A stretch of DNA of 64,000 nt, taken from Devosia indica (lineage in GTDB: Bacteria; Pseudomonadota; Alphaproteobacteria; Rhizobiales; Devosiaceae). Each line of letters starts with the position of its first letter. Position 1 is the first letter of the stretch. Shown piece after piece: positions 46,917 through 57,405 of the stretch. Below the pieces are notes generated by a model. It searched no databases and was not told the origin of the DNA. It saw nothing but the letters and a program-made list of their open reading frames with translations. The DNA lies in assembly GCF_003056405.1 (NCBI RefSeq), contig NZ_PYVZ01000021.1, positions 1 through 64,000 of the forward strand. The letters are read 5' to 3'. The translations under genes were made by a program, and so were the position numbers.

Positions 46917-47545
46917 CCCCCGAAAATCAGCAATGAACTGTGCTGCACCCCCGGCCCGGCCGGCCAGCCGGATGTGTTGATCCGCACCACTTCACGCTCG
47001 AGCCGGAAAACCCTGCCGATTGTCTCGGCCATCTGTCCCACCAAAAGACGATAACCGTCCTCGGTCAGGATATTGGACACTTCCACGACGAGTCTGCCGC
47101 CCGGCGCCATATGGGGCGCAATACTGGCAAAGATCGCCTGCATATCCTCAAAGTAGCTTGGCCCCCAAGGGTCGTCTTCCAGGTTCACCATGGGATAGGG
47201 CGGACTGGTATAGACCAGCGCAAAACGGGAAACATCGTGTACGCCAAGCGCCTCGATCGGGGCCTGGATAATCCGGTTGGGCGGCCAGAGCCGTTCGCGC
47301 ACCCAATCGGCTCGCGCGGCATTGGGTTCAAAGCCGATGCAATGCCGGCCCATGGCCTGTGCGGTAATCAGGCCCGTGCCCAGACCCGCAAACGGGTCCA
47401 GCATCCAGTCGCCGGGCCGCGAATAGGCGTTCAATACCTGCCGCGCCAGCTCAGCCGGTGAGCGATCATCGGCGAAACCATCGAAATCGATGGCGTCCAG
47501 CGTTCCGTCAATGGCGATCCAATCACTATCGAGCAGATTGGTCAC
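46913..47545 (-). CDS. orphan DNA methylase-like protein (TSPPY type)
   Basis: A 210-residue SAM-dependent methyltransferase. Motif I LDPFAGLGTG lies near residue 48, the acidic loop GFEPNAARADWVRERL follows, and the catalytic motif is YTSPPYP near 115. TSPPY-type motifs are usual in N4-cytosine DNA methyltransferases, with N6-adenine or RNA targets also possible. There is no adjacent restriction enzyme. GTG at 47545 is chosen because earlier starts run into the secA coding sequence; 10 bp separate it from the secA stop. The target is unknown. Confidence 0.75.
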   Translation of the reverse strand: MTNLLDSDWIAIDGTLDAIDFDGFADDRSPAELARQVLNAYSRPGDWMLDPFAGLGTGLITAQAMGRHCIGFEPNAARADWVRERLWPPNRIIQAPIEALGVHDVSRFALVYTSPPYPMVNLEDDPWGPSYFEDMQAIFASIAPHMAPGGRLVVEVSNILTEDGYRLLVGQMAETIGRVFRLEREVVRINTSGWPAGPGVQHSSLLIFGG

Positions 47546-47555
47546 CGCCCTCGCC

Positions 47556-50264
47556 TCAGGCGAAGGCGCCGTGGCAATGCTTGAACTTCTTGCCAGATCC
47601 ACAAGGGCAAGGCGCATTGCGCGATACGCCGACCAGCAGCTTGGGATCGACCGGCGGCAGGCCATCCCGGCTTGCCGCAGCATCCCCCGCCGCATCGTTC
47701 TCCCCGGTCAGCGGATCGATATGGGTCTGGGTCAGCTTGGCCGGATCGGGTGCCTGCGGCGTTTCCGGTTGGCGGATCTGCAATTCGACATGGCTGATCT
47801 GGGTGGTCACCAGCTCGCGCAGATTGCCCAGCAGCGCCTGAAACAGTTCATAGGCTTCCTGCTTGTATTCGTTGAGCGGATCACGCTGGGCGATACCGCG
47901 CCAGCCCACCACCTTGGACAGGTGATCGAGCATCACCAGATGCTCGCGCCAGAGCCCGTCGACCGATTGCAGCAGGATCGACTTTTCCACCTGCCGCATG
48001 ATGGAGGGCGAATATTTCTCGGTCTTGGCGGCAATATGCGCATCGGCCGCTTCACGAATGCGCTGTTCCATGGTCTCGGCATCAATGCCTTCCTCGGCGG
48101 CCCATTCGGCGGCGGGAACATCGATATTGAGATAGGTCTTGGCGGCAGTCGCAAGCTGCTCGGTGTTCCACTGTTCCGGGAATGAGCGCGGCGGCATGGC
48201 CTTGGCCGAAATATTCTCCACCACATCGTGGCGCATCTCGGTGATGGTCTCGCTGACGTCCTCGGCATCCATGAATTCGAGACGCTGTTCGAAGATCACC
48301 TTGCGCTGATCGTTCATCACGTCGTCGTATTTCAGGATGTTCTTGCGGATGTCGAAATTGCGTGCTTCGACCTTGCCCTGGGCGCGCTCGATGGCCTTGG
48401 TCACCCATGGATGGGTGATGCTCTCGCCCTGTTCGAGCCCCAGCTTGCCCAGCATGGAATCCATCGAATCCACCGGGAAGATCCGCATCAGGTCGTCCTG
48501 CAGGCTGAGGAAGAACTTCGAATGCCCCGGGTCGCCCTGGCGGCCCGAGCGGCCGCGGAGCTGATTGTCGATGCGGCGGCTTTCATGCCGCTCGGTGCCG
48601 ATCACCATCAGGCCGCCGGCGGCCAGCGCCTTGGCCTTGTCCTCGGCGATTTTGGCCTTGATCTGCTCGATTTTCTTCTCGCGCGCCTCACCCTCGAGTT
48701 CGCTGGCCTCGCGCTGGATGCGCATTTCCAGATTGCCGCCAAGCTGAATATCGGTACCGCGACCGGCCATGTTGGTGGCAATGGTAATGGCGCCCGGCAG
48801 GCCCGCATCGGCCACGATAAAGGCCTCCTGCTCATGATGACGGGCATTGAGCACGTTCATCTGGCCCACATTCTTCTTGCGCAGGATTTCGGCCAGCATC
48901 TCGCTCTTTTCGATCGAGGTGGTGCCCACCAGCACGGGCTGGCCGCGGTCCTGGCATTCCTTGATCAGTTCGGCGATGGCCTCGAACTTCTCTTCGGCGG
49001 TGCGATAGATCGCATCATCCTCGTCGATCCGCTGGATCGGCAGGTTGGTCGGCACCGTGGTCACGCCCAGGCTATAGATATCGGCAAATTCCTCGGCCTC
49101 GGTCGCTGCCGTACCGGTCATGCCGGCCAGCTTGGTGTAGAGGCGGAAATAGTTCTGGAAGGTGATCGAGGCCAGCGTCTGGTTTTCAGCCTGGATCTTG
49201 ACCTGTTCCTTGGCTTCCAGGGCCTGATGCAGGCCTTCCGAATAGCGGCGGCCCGGCATCATGCGGCCCGAGAATTCGTCGATGATCACCACCTCGCCGC
49301 CTTCGGGGGTCTGGCGGACGATGTAATCCTTGTCCTTGCGGAACAGCTTGTGGGCGCGCAGAGCCGAATTGGCATGGTGCACCAACGCCACATTTTCCAC
49401 GTCATACATGGACTCGCCGCGCAGCAGTCCCGCTTCGCGCAGCGCCGCCTCGAGCTTTTCCACGCCCTGATCGGTAAAGGTCGCGGCGCGATGCTTTTCG
49501 TCCAGCTCGTAATCGCCCTCGCCGATCACCTCGATCAGCTTGTCGATCTTCACATAGAGCTCGGAGCGGTCTTCGGACGGGCCCGAAATGATCAGCGGCG
49601 TGCGCGCCTCGTCGATCAGGATCGAGTCCACTTCGTCGACAATGGCGAATTCATGCCCGCGCTGTACCATCTGGGCACGGGTATATTTCATGTTGTCGCG
49701 CAGATAATCGAAGCCGAGCTCGTTATTGGTGCCATAGGTGATGTCGGCGGCATAGGCGGCCTTGCGCTCGGCATCGGTCAGCCCATGCACGATCACGCCA
49801 TAGCTGAGGCCGAGGAAATTATAGATCTGGCCCATCCAGGCCGCGTCACGCCGCACCAGGTAGTCATTGACCGTCACCAGATGCGCGCCCTTGCCGGTCA
49901 GCGCATTGAGATAGAGCGGCAATGTGGCCACCAGTGTCTTGCCTTCACCGGTCCGCATCTCGGCAATCGAGCGGTCATTCATCACCATGCCGCCGATGAG
50001 CTGCACGTCGAAATGCCGCATGCCCAAAACGCGCTTGGACGCCTCGCGCACCGTGGCAAAGGCCGGCACGATCAAATCCTCGAGCTTGGCGCCCTGTTCG
50101 AGCTGGGCCTTGAACTCCGCCGTACGCGCCTTGAGCTGATCGTCGCTGAGCTTGGCCAGCTCCGGCTCCAGCGCATTGATCGCCGCGACCTTCCCCTGGT
50201 ACCGCTTGACCTGCCTGTCCGAGGTTGACCCGAAGAATTTTCGGGCAAGCGCAGCAAGTGCCAT
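47556..50264 (-). CDS. secA: preprotein translocase ATPase SecA
   Basis: The motor that pushes unfolded preproteins through SecYEG. The 902-residue product shows the DEAD motor with Walker [21 protein letters not shown], the motif [18 protein letters not shown], the second nucleotide domain ([16 protein letters not shown]) and, at the end, the zinc SEC-C tail [17 protein letters not shown] that binds SecB. Start ATG at 50264 has AAAGGA upstream. A consensus promoter lies 200 bp upstream at 50464-50492. The upstream in-frame sequence to 50972 is not coding. Confidence 0.96.
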   Translation of the reverse strand: MALAALARKFFGSTSDRQVKRYQGKVAAINALEPELAKLSDDQLKARTAEFKAQLEQGAKLEDLIVPAFATVREASKRVLGMRHFDVQLIGGMVMNDRSIAEMRTGEGKTLVATLPLYLNALTGKGAHLVTVNDYLVRRDAAWMGQIYNFLGLSYGVIVHGLTDAERKAAYAADITYGTNNELGFDYLRDNMKYTRAQMVQRGHEFAIVDEVDSILIDEARTPLIISGPSEDRSELYVKIDKLIEVIGEGDYELDEKHRAATFTDQGVEKLEAALREAGLLRGESMYDVENVALVHHANSALRAHKLFRKDKDYIVRQTPEGGEVVIIDEFSGRMMPGRRYSEGLHQALEAKEQVKIQAENQTLASITFQNYFRLYTKLAGMTGTAATEAEEFADIYSLGVTTVPTNLPIQRIDEDDAIYRTAEEKFEAIAELIKECQDRGQPVLVGTTSIEKSEMLAEILRKKNVGQMNVLNARHHEQEAFIVADAGLPGAITIATNMAGRGTDIQLGGNLEMRIQREASELEGEAREKKIEQIKAKIAEDKAKALAAGGLMVIGTERHESRRIDNQLRGRSGRQGDPGHSKFFLSLQDDLMRIFPVDSMDSMLGKLGLEQGESITHPWVTKAIERAQGKVEARNFDIRKNILKYDDVMNDQRKVIFEQRLEFMDAEDVSETITEMRHDVVENISAKAMPPRSFPEQWNTEQLATAAKTYLNIDVPAAEWAAEEGIDAETMEQRIREAADAHIAAKTEKYSPSIMRQVEKSILLQSVDGLWREHLVMLDHLSKVVGWRGIAQRDPLNEYKQEAYELFQALLGNLRELVTTQISHVELQIRQPETPQAPDPAKLTQTHIDPLTGENDAAGDAAASRDGLPPVDPKLLVGVSRNAPCPCGSGKKFKHCHGAFA

Positions 50265-50685
50265 TGTTTTAAGGTCCTTTGTTCGTGAGCGGCGGGGCTG
50301 GTGGAGCGGGCGGCCTGCAATAGATGCGGGCGCTAGCGGGCCCCGTTTCGCCTCGTCACAACTTGGGGAACCCTTCTCGGTTCCCTCCTGCGGATTACGC
50401 GCATGGTTCCAGCCTCGCTTTTCGGGCGCTTCTGGCAGACCCATGCTCAATGAAAGCGGCTGAGATGTAAGAGTGGGGGTCAGGCTTGTCAACGTATCGG
50501 AAATGGGCCACACCTTCGGCACCCGTGCGGCCAGGCGGGCGACAAGCGCCCCACCGATGACACTTGGGTGATCGCGCCCCCGTCCGGCACATTTTGGCCC
50601 CCTTGCCATGCGAGCGGGGAGCCGAAAAATTCTGACCATGCTGGCCATGCCCCCTGCAGGCCCGCCAAGGAGACACGAGATTCCC
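50265..50685. other. divergent intergenic region of secA and parvulin
   Basis: 420 bp without a gene. It includes the secA promoter (50464-50492) and a leader of about 190 nt before secA. The promoter of the parvulin gene on the other strand should lie in the right half. I see no palindrome worth noting. Confidence 0.55.
50464..50492 (-). promoter_or_regulatory. predicted secA promoter
   Basis: Minus strand: TTGACA (50487-50492), a 17-bp spacer, TACATC (50464-50469). Confidence 0.6.
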
Positions 50686-51579
50686 ATGTCCTTTATCCCC
50701 CAGCGCCTGCTGCGCGCCGCCAGCCTCGCCGTCCTCTTGACTGCCGCCCCGGCCCTTGGCGCCCTGGCCCAGGACGCCGCCACACCCGTCGATCCCACAG
50801 CAATTGTCGCCACCGTCGGCGATGAAACCATCACCGAGGGCGATCTGGGTTTTGCCGCCGAGGACATGGCCCAGGAGCTCTCGCAAATGCCACCCGAGGA
50901 GCGCCGCGCTTTCCTCGTGCGCATTCTGATCGACATGAAGGTCATGTCCGCTGCCGCCCGCGAGGCGGGCATGGACCAGACCGAGATCTTCGCCCAGCGC
51001 CGTGACTATCTCGAAGAACGCGCTCTGCGCCGCGCCTATTTCGCCGAGGCTATCGCCGCTTCGGTGACTGACGAGGCAATCCAGGCCGAATATGACGCCT
51101 TTGTCGAGCAGTTCGAGCCGGTCGATGAAGTTCGCGCCAGTCACATCCTGGTGGAGAGCGAGGAAGAGGCCAACAGCCTCAAGGCCGAACTCGATGGCGG
51201 CGCCGACTTTGCCACCCTGGCTCGCGAGCACTCGATCGACCCCGGCGCGGCCAATGGGGGCGATCTGGGCTTTTTCGGCCGCGGCATGATGGTGCAGCCA
51301 TTCGAAGAGGCGGCCTTCGCCCTGGAGGAAGGCGCGGTTTCCGCGCCGGTCCAGTCCCAGTTCGGCTGGCACATCATCCGGCTCGATGAAAAGCGCCAGT
51401 CCGCCCCGCCGGCCTTTGAGCAAGTGGCCCCGCAGATCCAGAACCAGCTCCTGATGCGCACCTTCACCGAACAGGTCGACGAATTGATGGCTGGCGTCGA
51501 GGTGACCATCGAGGATGCCGAGCTCAAGGCCAGGTTCGACGCCCAGGAAGCCGCCGAAAACGCAGCCGCCGGCCAGTAG
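50686..51579 (+). CDS. peptidylprolyl isomerase, parvulin type
   Basis: A 297-residue exported prolyl isomerase of the SurA/PrsA-like family. Signal peptide 1-26 ([18 protein letters not shown]), N-terminal chaperone helices, and a PpiC domain near 145-240 with [39 protein letters not shown] and [10 protein letters not shown], all conserved parvulin sequence. It should help outer-membrane proteins fold in the periplasm. ATG at 50686 is chosen as the start of the signal peptide. It is divergent from secA and ends in its own terminator. Confidence 0.92.
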   Translation: MSFIPQRLLRAASLAVLLTAAPALGALAQDAATPVDPTAIVATVGDETITEGDLGFAAEDMAQELSQMPPEERRAFLVRILIDMKVMSAAAREAGMDQTEIFAQRRDYLEERALRRAYFAEAIAASVTDEAIQAEYDAFVEQFEPVDEVRASHILVESEEEANSLKAELDGGADFATLAREHSIDPGAANGGDLGFFGRGMMVQPFEEAAFALEEGAVSAPVQSQFGWHIIRLDEKRQSAPPAFEQVAPQIQNQLLMRTFTEQVDELMAGVEVTIEDAELKARFDAQEAAENAAAGQ

Positions 51580-51603
51580 TCCTGCCCGTCCAAGACAACC
51601 AAG

Positions 51604-51630
51604 GCCCGGCGACCGCGCCGGGCTTTTTTT
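51604..51630 (+). terminator. terminator of the parvulin gene
   Basis: GCCCGGC (51604-51610) and GCCGGGC (51617-51623) form a stem around a 6-base loop, followed by seven T. Confidence 0.93.
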
Positions 51631-51663
51631 ATGCCTTCGGCCGCCACGCTGCCCGGCGCTGGC

Positions 51664-52290
51664 CTATTCCCGATAGCCCCGCACGCCGCCAAGGATCGTA
51701 TCGATCACCGCCGGCACACGGCCCATGGCCTCGTCGATCTGGCCCAGCAGCAATTGATGCCAGGCATAGGACACCACCAGATCAACGATCATCTCGCCAT
51801 CGGTCTCGGCCGGGACTTCGCCCCGCGCCTTGGCGCGATCCACCATCTGGGCCGAATAGGCCATGCGCTCGGCCTGATAGGTCTTGAGCACTTTGGCCGC
51901 TTCCGGATCGGTCTGGGCTTCCGCCACCACTGCCCGATAGACCGTGCCGCACAGGCTCCCCTGCCAGAACCCCAACAGGTGGTCTTCCAGAAAGCTGATG
52001 AGATCGGCCCTCAGGCTCCCGCTATCAGGAAACGACCGGGCATTCTTGAAACGCTTGTAGACGTCCAGCATCAGCGCCGTGCGATGCGGCCACCAGCGGT
52101 AGATAGTGGGCTTGCCGGCCCGCGCCCGCCGGGCCACCGCCTCGATGGAAAAACCGGCAATACCGCCTTCCTGCATGACGGCCTGCGCCGCATCCAGGAT
52201 CGCCTCCTGGCTGGCCGGATTGCGCCGTGCACCAATGGACCGCCGTGCGGTCTCGTCATTGTCGGCGCTGATATCGGGCTCGATGCTCAT
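51664..52290 (-). CDS. TetR/AcrR family transcriptional regulator
   Basis: A 208-residue repressor. Residues 20-75 form the TetR helix-turn-helix (AILDAAQAVMQEGGIAGFSI, ARAGKPTIYRWWPHRTALM), and the C-terminal ligand-binding domain is all-helical. It is divergent from the small membrane protein at 52391, and the intergenic operator at 52345-52376 suggests it controls both genes. The ligand is unknown. Confidence 0.92.
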   Translation of the reverse strand: MSIEPDISADNDETARRSIGARRNPASQEAILDAAQAVMQEGGIAGFSIEAVARRARAGKPTIYRWWPHRTALMLDVYKRFKNARSFPDSGSLRADLISFLEDHLLGFWQGSLCGTVYRAVVAEAQTDPEAAKVLKTYQAERMAYSAQMVDRAKARGEVPAETDGEMIVDLVVSYAWHQLLLGQIDEAMGRVPAVIDTILGGVRGYRE

Positions 52291-52344
52291 GGCTCTTTAT
52301 ATGGCGCAAAACAGGGCAGGAGAAAAGACTTGAACGGAACGGCT

Positions 52345-52376
52345 CGTTTCGATATATAACGAAACGTAGCGTTTCG
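52345..52376. promoter_or_regulatory. triple CGTTTCG operator-promoter
   Basis: CGTTTCG at 52345-52351, its inverse CGAAACG at 52360-52366, and CGTTTCG again at 52370-52376 give two overlapping inverted repeats with 8- and 3-base gaps. The A/T-rich ATATATAA lies inside. The site is 14 bp from the membrane-protein start and 55 bp from the TetR start, as expected of an autorepressor. Confidence 0.7.
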
Positions 52377-52390
52377 ATTGGAGTCTATCC

Positions 52391-52621
52391 ATGTCCCTCC
52401 CCGCCCGTCTCCGCCTCACCCTGTTGATGACCCTGGCCGTCTATCCGGTGGTGACCCTTTATCTCTATGTGCTGATGCCCCTGACCAATGGCTGGGACAT
52501 CTGGCAGCGCAGCCTGATCCTGGTTCCGATGATGTCGGCCACCATCGTCCTCGCCGTCGTGCCCTTCATCAACAAGCGCTTTTCCGCCTTTATCGCCGGG
52601 CGCAAGACTGCAACGGCCTGA
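52391..52621 (+). CDS. small membrane protein, TetR-linked
   Basis: A 76-residue protein with two predicted membrane helices (LLMTLAVYPVVTLYLYVLMPL and LILVPMMSATIVLAVVPFI). WDIWQRSLILVP is a recurring motif in small membrane proteins sometimes found with antibiotic-biosynthesis monooxygenase-type genes; I do not know its function. GGAG lies eight bases before ATG. The operator in front suggests repression by the neighbouring TetR protein. Confidence 0.78.
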   Translation: MSLPARLRLTLLMTLAVYPVVTLYLYVLMPLTNGWDIWQRSLILVPMMSATIVLAVVPFINKRFSAFIAGRKTATA

Positions 52622-52732
52622 CCCTGCCGCTGGGGACGCCCGCCCGGGCGCCCCCCGGATGCCCATTTGAACCCTGGCGCCCAATCATGCTTTAGTTGTT
52701 CATGCACGGGACAACAAAAAAAGGGGGCAGCC

Positions 52733-54727
52733 ATGTTCAAGAGCTTCGTGATCAATCCACCGGTGTTTTTCGGATCGGTGATTATCATCGGAATTTTTCT
52801 CGCCATCGGCGTGATCTTCCCCGCCAGCGCCGGCTCTTTCTTCAGCGCCCTGCAATCATCCATCCTCACCAGCTTCGGCTGGCTCTATCTGCTCTCGGTG
52901 GGCATATTCCTGGTCGCCGTCCTCTTGTTCTGCCTGGGCCGCTATGGCCGCCTCAAGCTCGGCCCGGATGATTCCACCCCCGATTTCAAGTTCACCTCGT
53001 GGATCGCCATGCTCTTTGCCGCCGGCATGGGCATCGGCCTGATGTTCTATGCGGTGGGCGAACCCATGACCCATTTCATGGCCCCGCCCACGGCTGAACC
53101 GCGCACCATCGAGGCGATGCGCGAAGCCATGAGCGTCACCTTCTTCCATTGGGGCATCCATGCCTGGGCCATCTATGCCGTGGTCGGCCTGTCGCTGGCC
53201 TATTTCGGCTATCGCTATAATCTGCCCCTGACCATCCGCTCGGGCCTCTATCCGCTGCTCAAGGAGCGCATCAACGGCCCCATCGGCCACGCCGTCGACA
53301 TTTTCGCCATTGTTGGCACCATGTTCGGCATCGCCACCTCGCTGGGCCTGGGCGTCTCCCAGATCAATGCGGGCCTGAATTACCTGCTCGGCGTGCCGAT
53401 TGGCCCCATGGTGCAATTGCCGCTGATTGCCGTCATCACCGCGCTCGCCACCGTCTCGGTGATCACCGGGCTCGACAAGGGCGTGCGCATTCTCTCCGAG
53501 ACCAATCTGGTCGTCGCAATCCTGTTGATGTTCTTCGTGCTGTTTGTCGGCCCCACCGCCGATCTGTTCCGCGACTTCGTGCAGAACCTCGGGCTCTATC
53601 TCGACACCCTGGTGCTGCGCACCTTCAACATCTACGCCTATGAGCCCACCCCCTGGGTCGATGGCTGGACCCTGTTTTACTGGGCCTGGTGGATTTCCTG
53701 GTCGCCCTTTGTCGGCATGTTCATTGCCCGCATCTCGCGTGGCCGTACCGTGCGCGAATTCATCACCGCCGTGCTGTTCATCCCCGCCGGTTTCACCTTT
53801 TTCTGGATGACTGTATTCGGCAATACCGGCATCTTCATCGATACCGGCGTCGCGGCCGGCGAACTGGGCACGGCCATTGCCAATGATGTGTCGGTGGGCC
53901 TGTTCCAGTTCTTCACCTATCTGCCCTTCCCCGCGGTCACCTCGACTTTGGCAATCCTGCTGGTGGCGATCTTCTTCATCACCTCCTCGGACTCCGGCTC
54001 GCTGGTGGTCGATTCCATTGCCGCGGGCGGGGAAACCGCCACCACCACCGGCCAGCGCGTCTTCTGGTGCGTCATGGAAGGCGTGGTCGCCTCCAGCCTC
54101 TTGCTGGCGGGGGGGCTGGGCGCCCTGCAGTCCGCCACCATTGCCAGCGCCCTGCCCTTCACCTTCGTCATGCTGGCCCTGGTCTGGGCGCTGTTCATCG
54201 GCATGCGCGCCGACCTGGCCCAGCAGGATGCCCACACCACGCCCGCCTTCGCTCCGGCCCAGCCGGCCTCCGGCGTCACCTGGCAGCGGCGCCTGGGACT
54301 CATGCTGCGCGCGCCCTCAGAGCGGGAAGTCACGCAGTTCCTGGAAAAGGAAGTCCGCCCGGCCATGACCCAGGTTGCCGCCGAACTCACCCAGCGCAGC
54401 CGTCCCGCCGAAGTGGTCGATGAAGAGGGCGGCGCCATCGCCCTGCGCGCACCCGCCGAAGGCATGCGCGACTTCGTCTATGGCGTGAGCCTGGCCAGCC
54501 AGCCCATGCCGATCCTTGCTCCGCTTGGCGGCGCGGGCAAGCCCGACCAGCGCTACGAAGCCCGCACCTATTTCTCCAGCGGCGGCAAGGGCTACGACAT
54601 CATGGGCATGCATCGCGACCAGATCATCGCCGACATCCTCGTGCAGTTCGAACGCTATCTGCACCTGACCCATTCGACCGAGTCGCAGATCCTGCATGCC
54701 GCGCCGGAGCATCCCAGCGGGACATAA
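52733..54727 (+). CDS. BCCT family betaine/choline transporter
   Basis: A 664-residue importer with twelve predicted membrane helices. The BCCT signature [21 protein letters not shown] and [13 protein letters not shown] are intact. The C-terminal tail of about 150 residues ([20 protein letters not shown] onward) matches the cytoplasmic extension of BetT-type members that sense osmotic stress. Substrate: choline or betaine, not decidable from sequence. ATG at 52733 follows a GGGGG ribosome site. No bet genes lie nearby. Confidence 0.93.
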   Translation: MFKSFVINPPVFFGSVIIIGIFLAIGVIFPASAGSFFSALQSSILTSFGWLYLLSVGIFLVAVLLFCLGRYGRLKLGPDDSTPDFKFTSWIAMLFAAGMGIGLMFYAVGEPMTHFMAPPTAEPRTIEAMREAMSVTFFHWGIHAWAIYAVVGLSLAYFGYRYNLPLTIRSGLYPLLKERINGPIGHAVDIFAIVGTMFGIATSLGLGVSQINAGLNYLLGVPIGPMVQLPLIAVITALATVSVITGLDKGVRILSETNLVVAILLMFFVLFVGPTADLFRDFVQNLGLYLDTLVLRTFNIYAYEPTPWVDGWTLFYWAWWISWSPFVGMFIARISRGRTVREFITAVLFIPAGFTFFWMTVFGNTGIFIDTGVAAGELGTAIANDVSVGLFQFFTYLPFPAVTSTLAILLVAIFFITSSDSGSLVVDSIAAGGETATTTGQRVFWCVMEGVVASSLLLAGGLGALQSATIASALPFTFVMLALVWALFIGMRADLAQQDAHTTPAFAPAQPASGVTWQRRLGLMLRAPSEREVTQFLEKEVRPAMTQVAAELTQRSRPAEVVDEEGGAIALRAPAEGMRDFVYGVSLASQPMPILAPLGGAGKPDQRYEARTYFSSGGKGYDIMGMHRDQIIADILVQFERYLHLTHSTESQILHAAPEHPSGT

Positions 54728-54774
54728 CCGGCCCGCGGGACTTGCTGCCCCACCTGTTTCAAACGCGATGCACT

Positions 54775-54795
54775 CCTCCCCCTATCAGGGGGAGG
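54775..54795. repeat. palindromic repeat (CCTCCCCCT...AGGGGGAGG)
   Basis: Perfect 9-bp arms around ATC, 48 bp after the BCCT stop and 120 bp before argJ. This belongs to a widespread alphaproteobacterial intergenic repeat type; no U-run follows. Confidence 0.75.
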
Positions 54796-54914
54796 CTCGG
54801 TAGGGGTATCCACCAATCGAGGACCATCTGTCCTGTGGCTCTGCGTGCCTTGCGCCTGCCGCGGCTTTGAGGCACACCCTTGTCAGCTCATTGCCCCGCT
54901 TAAGGTTTCTGTCC

Positions 54915-56150
54915 ATGGCTGCCCATCCGGTTTCTCCCCTCGCCCCCAAATCTTATCCGGACCTGCCTGCAATCGCAGGCGTGCGCTTTGCCACCGCCGA
55001 AGCGGGCATCAAATACAAGAACCGCACTGACGTGCTGCTGATGGCCTTTGACGAAGGCACTGTCGCCGCCGGCGTGCTTACCCGCTCCAAATGCTCTTCG
55101 GCCGCTGTCGACTGGTGCCGCGCCAATCTGCCAGGCGGCAAGGCGCGTGGCCTGGTGGTCAATTCGGGCAATGCCAATGCCTTTACCGGGACCAAGGGCA
55201 AGGACTCCGTGCAGCAGACCGCCGAAATTGCCGCCAAGGCGCTGGGCTGTTCGACCGGCGAGATTTTCCTCGCCTCCACCGGCGTCATCGGCGAACCGCT
55301 CGACGCCTCCAAATTTGCCGGCGTGCTGGACGAAACCGCCACGCGCATGGCCGCCACCCCCTGGATCGATCCGGCCAAGGCGATCATGACCACCGACACC
55401 TATCCCAAGCTTTCGGGCGCCGTGCTCGAGATCGACGGGGTCGAGGTCAAAATCAACGGCATCGCCAAGGGCTCGGGCATGATCGCGCCGGACATGGCCA
55501 CCATGCTCAGCTTCGTGGTCACCGACATGCCCATTGCTGCCGAAGTGCTCCAGGCCCTGCTGGTCAGGCACAACCAGACCAGCTTCAATGCCATCACCGT
55601 CGACAGCGACACCTCGACCTCCGACACGTTGCTGGCCTTCGCCACCGGCAAGGCCGGTGTCGAACCCATATTGAGCCTCGAAGATCCGCGTGCCGAGATC
55701 TTCGGTCAGGCCCTGTCCGACGTCCTGTTCGAGCTCGCCATCCATGTGGTCCGCGACGGCGAAGGCGCCACCAAGCAGGTCTCGGTGCATGTTGAAGGCG
55801 CGGTTTCCGATGAAAGCGCCTTCCGCATCGCCAAATCCATTGCGGATTCGCCTCTGGTTAAGACCGCCATCGCCGGTGAGGATGCCAATTGGGGGCGCGT
55901 GGTCATGGCCGTGGGCAAGGCAGGCGAACCGGCCGACCGCGACAAGCTCGCCATCCGCTTCGGCGACCTGGTCGTGGCCCGCAATGGCGAGCGCGCCACC
56001 GGCTATGACGAGGCCGCCACCAGCGCCTATATGAAGGGCGAAGAGCTTGAGCTGACCGTGTCCCTCGGCCTCGGCGCAGGTGCAGCCACGGTCTATACCT
56101 GCGACCTCACCCACGGCTACATCACCATCAATGGCGACTACCGGAGCTAA
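54915..56150 (+). CDS. argJ: bifunctional ornithine/glutamate N-acetyltransferase ArgJ
   Basis: Transfers acetyl from N-acetylornithine to glutamate and, in bifunctional forms, makes N-acetylglutamate from acetyl-CoA. The 411-residue precursor self-cleaves before Thr in [14 protein letters not shown] (Ala-Thr bond visible), giving alpha and beta chains. [17 protein letters not shown] and [14 protein letters not shown] are also family motifs. ATG at 54915 follows AAGG; an in-frame start at 54867 is not family-like. Whether it is mono- or bifunctional is not decidable. Confidence 0.95.
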   Translation: MAAHPVSPLAPKSYPDLPAIAGVRFATAEAGIKYKNRTDVLLMAFDEGTVAAGVLTRSKCSSAAVDWCRANLPGGKARGLVVNSGNANAFTGTKGKDSVQQTAEIAAKALGCSTGEIFLASTGVIGEPLDASKFAGVLDETATRMAATPWIDPAKAIMTTDTYPKLSGAVLEIDGVEVKINGIAKGSGMIAPDMATMLSFVVTDMPIAAEVLQALLVRHNQTSFNAITVDSDTSTSDTLLAFATGKAGVEPILSLEDPRAEIFGQALSDVLFELAIHVVRDGEGATKQVSVHVEGAVSDESAFRIAKSIADSPLVKTAIAGEDANWGRVVMAVGKAGEPADRDKLAIRFGDLVVARNGERATGYDEAATSAYMKGEELELTVSLGLGAGAATVYTCDLTHGYITINGDYRS

Positions 56151-56153
56151 TTC

Positions 56154-56198
56154 TTCTCCCTCTCGGGGGGAAGGTGGCGCGCAGCGACGGATGAGGGG
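56154..56198. repeat. intergenic repeat (TTCTCCC...GATGAGGGG type)
   Basis: The stretch resembles the alphaproteobacterial repeat with a TTCTCCC/GGGGGAA hairpin followed by GGTGGCGCGCAGCGACGGATGAGGGG-like sequence. It fills the gap between argJ and the acetyltransferase, and its end may serve as the downstream gene's ribosome site (GAGGGG, 12 bases before ATG). Confidence 0.7.
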
Positions 56199-56208
56199 CG
56201 CTTGAACA

Positions 56209-56961
56209 ATGGCCCAAATACCGAGTGTTGAAACTTTCGAACGGGCCGGCCTGCTGGCCTGGCCCGGCATTGATGTGGAATGGGACGGCGCATGGGTGCG
56301 CCGCGCCGCCAATGGCTACACCAGGCGCGCCAATTCCCTGCAGTGCTTCGATCCGGCAGATAGCAGCGAAGCCGATAGACGCCTGGCAGAGGCCGTTGAC
56401 TGGTTCACCCGGCGCAACCTGCCCCCGGTCGTCCGCACCACCCCGCTCGAAAGCCCAGCGCTGACCGCGGCCCTTGATGCCGCCAACTGGCACCGCATCG
56501 ACCTCAGCCACCTCTACGCCATGCCGCTCACCCCCCAGCAGCCCGACCCTGCCGGCACCATTCTCGATCTCGCCGATCCGTTGTTTCTCGCCGCGCAACG
56601 CAATCTGCAGCACTACCAGCCGGACCAGATGCACAAGCTGCAGGCGCTCCTTGCCAGCATGACCGTCCCGGCCTGCGGCATTGTCATCGAGCGGGACGGC
56701 GCCGTCGTCGCCTCGGGCCTGATGGCCATTGCGAACGGCATCGTCATAACCGGCAATGTCATCACCGACCCGGCGCGCCGCCGCCAGGGCCTGGCCGCCG
56801 CCATGATGCGCACTGGCCTGGCCTGGGCGCACGACCAGGGCGCCACCATCGCCGCCCTCAATGTGCAGGCCGACAATCCCCCCGCCAAGGCGCTCTATGC
56901 GTCCCTCGGCTTTGCCCACCAATACGATTATTCATACCGCATTCCCGGAGGCCCCGCGTGA
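56209..56961 (+). CDS. GNAT family N-acetyltransferase
   Basis: A 250-residue acetyltransferase. The acetyl-CoA motif TDPARRRQGLAAAMMRTGLAW (V/I-x-x-x-x-R-x-x-G-x-G/A) is in the C-terminal half, followed by LNVQADNPPAKALYASLGFA, both typical of the fold. The N-terminal half is unlike the core and may be a degenerate second GNAT domain. The substrate is unknown. The stop shares GTGA with mutT. Confidence 0.9.
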   Translation: MAQIPSVETFERAGLLAWPGIDVEWDGAWVRRAANGYTRRANSLQCFDPADSSEADRRLAEAVDWFTRRNLPPVVRTTPLESPALTAALDAANWHRIDLSHLYAMPLTPQQPDPAGTILDLADPLFLAAQRNLQHYQPDQMHKLQALLASMTVPACGIVIERDGAVVASGLMAIANGIVITGNVITDPARRRQGLAAAMMRTGLAWAHDQGATIAALNVQADNPPAKALYASLGFAHQYDYSYRIPGGPA

Positions 56962-57365
56962 CCGACAAACCCCTGCTGCTCGTGGTCGCCTGTGCCCTGG
57001 TGGATGCTGACCGCCGGGTGCTGATCGCCCAGCGCCCCGAGGGCAAGTCCATGGCAGGTCTGTGGGAATTTCCCGGCGGCAAGGTCGAGCCGGGCGAAAC
57101 CCCGGAGGCCGCGCTGATCCGCGAACTGGCCGAAGAACTGGAGATCGAAACCCAACAGGCGTGCCTGGCGCCGCTCTCCTTTGCCAGCCATTCCTACGAG
57201 AAGATGCATCTGCTCATGCCGCTCTATGTCTGCCGCAAATGGCAGGGCACGCCGCGCACCGCCGAGCACAAGGCACTCAAATGGGTCCGCCCGCAGGCAC
57301 TGCGCGATTATCCCATGCCCCCGGCCGACGAGCCCCTGATCGCCGCCCTGTGCGATCTGCTCTAG
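56958..57365 (+). CDS. mutT: 8-oxo-dGTP diphosphatase-like Nudix hydrolase MutT
   Basis: A 135-residue Nudix enzyme that destroys oxidised dGTP to prevent mutation. The Nudix box (residues 35-57) reads GGKVEPGETPEAALIREL then AEELEIE, matching G-x5-E-x7-R-E-U-x-E-E. The N-terminal LLLVVACALVDADRRVLIAQR is the usual MutT opening. The start GTG at 56958 overlaps the stop of the acetyltransferase. Confidence 0.92.
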   Translation: MTDKPLLLVVACALVDADRRVLIAQRPEGKSMAGLWEFPGGKVEPGETPEAALIRELAEELEIETQQACLAPLSFASHSYEKMHLLMPLYVCRKWQGTPRTAEHKALKWVRPQALRDYPMPPADEPLIAALCDLL

Positions 57366-57405
57366 CTGCGCGCGGCCAGGAGATGGATTGCCCGACGTTC
57401 AGCGA

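Noticed and set aside
48228-50228. 666-codon plus-strand frame opposite secA
   Set aside because: Shadow of secA; low-complexity His/Gln/Leu content and no domain.
52345-52376. short CRISPR-like array
   Set aside because: Three copies of a 7-mer in mixed orientation form an operator; there are no repeats and spacers of CRISPR size and no cas gene.
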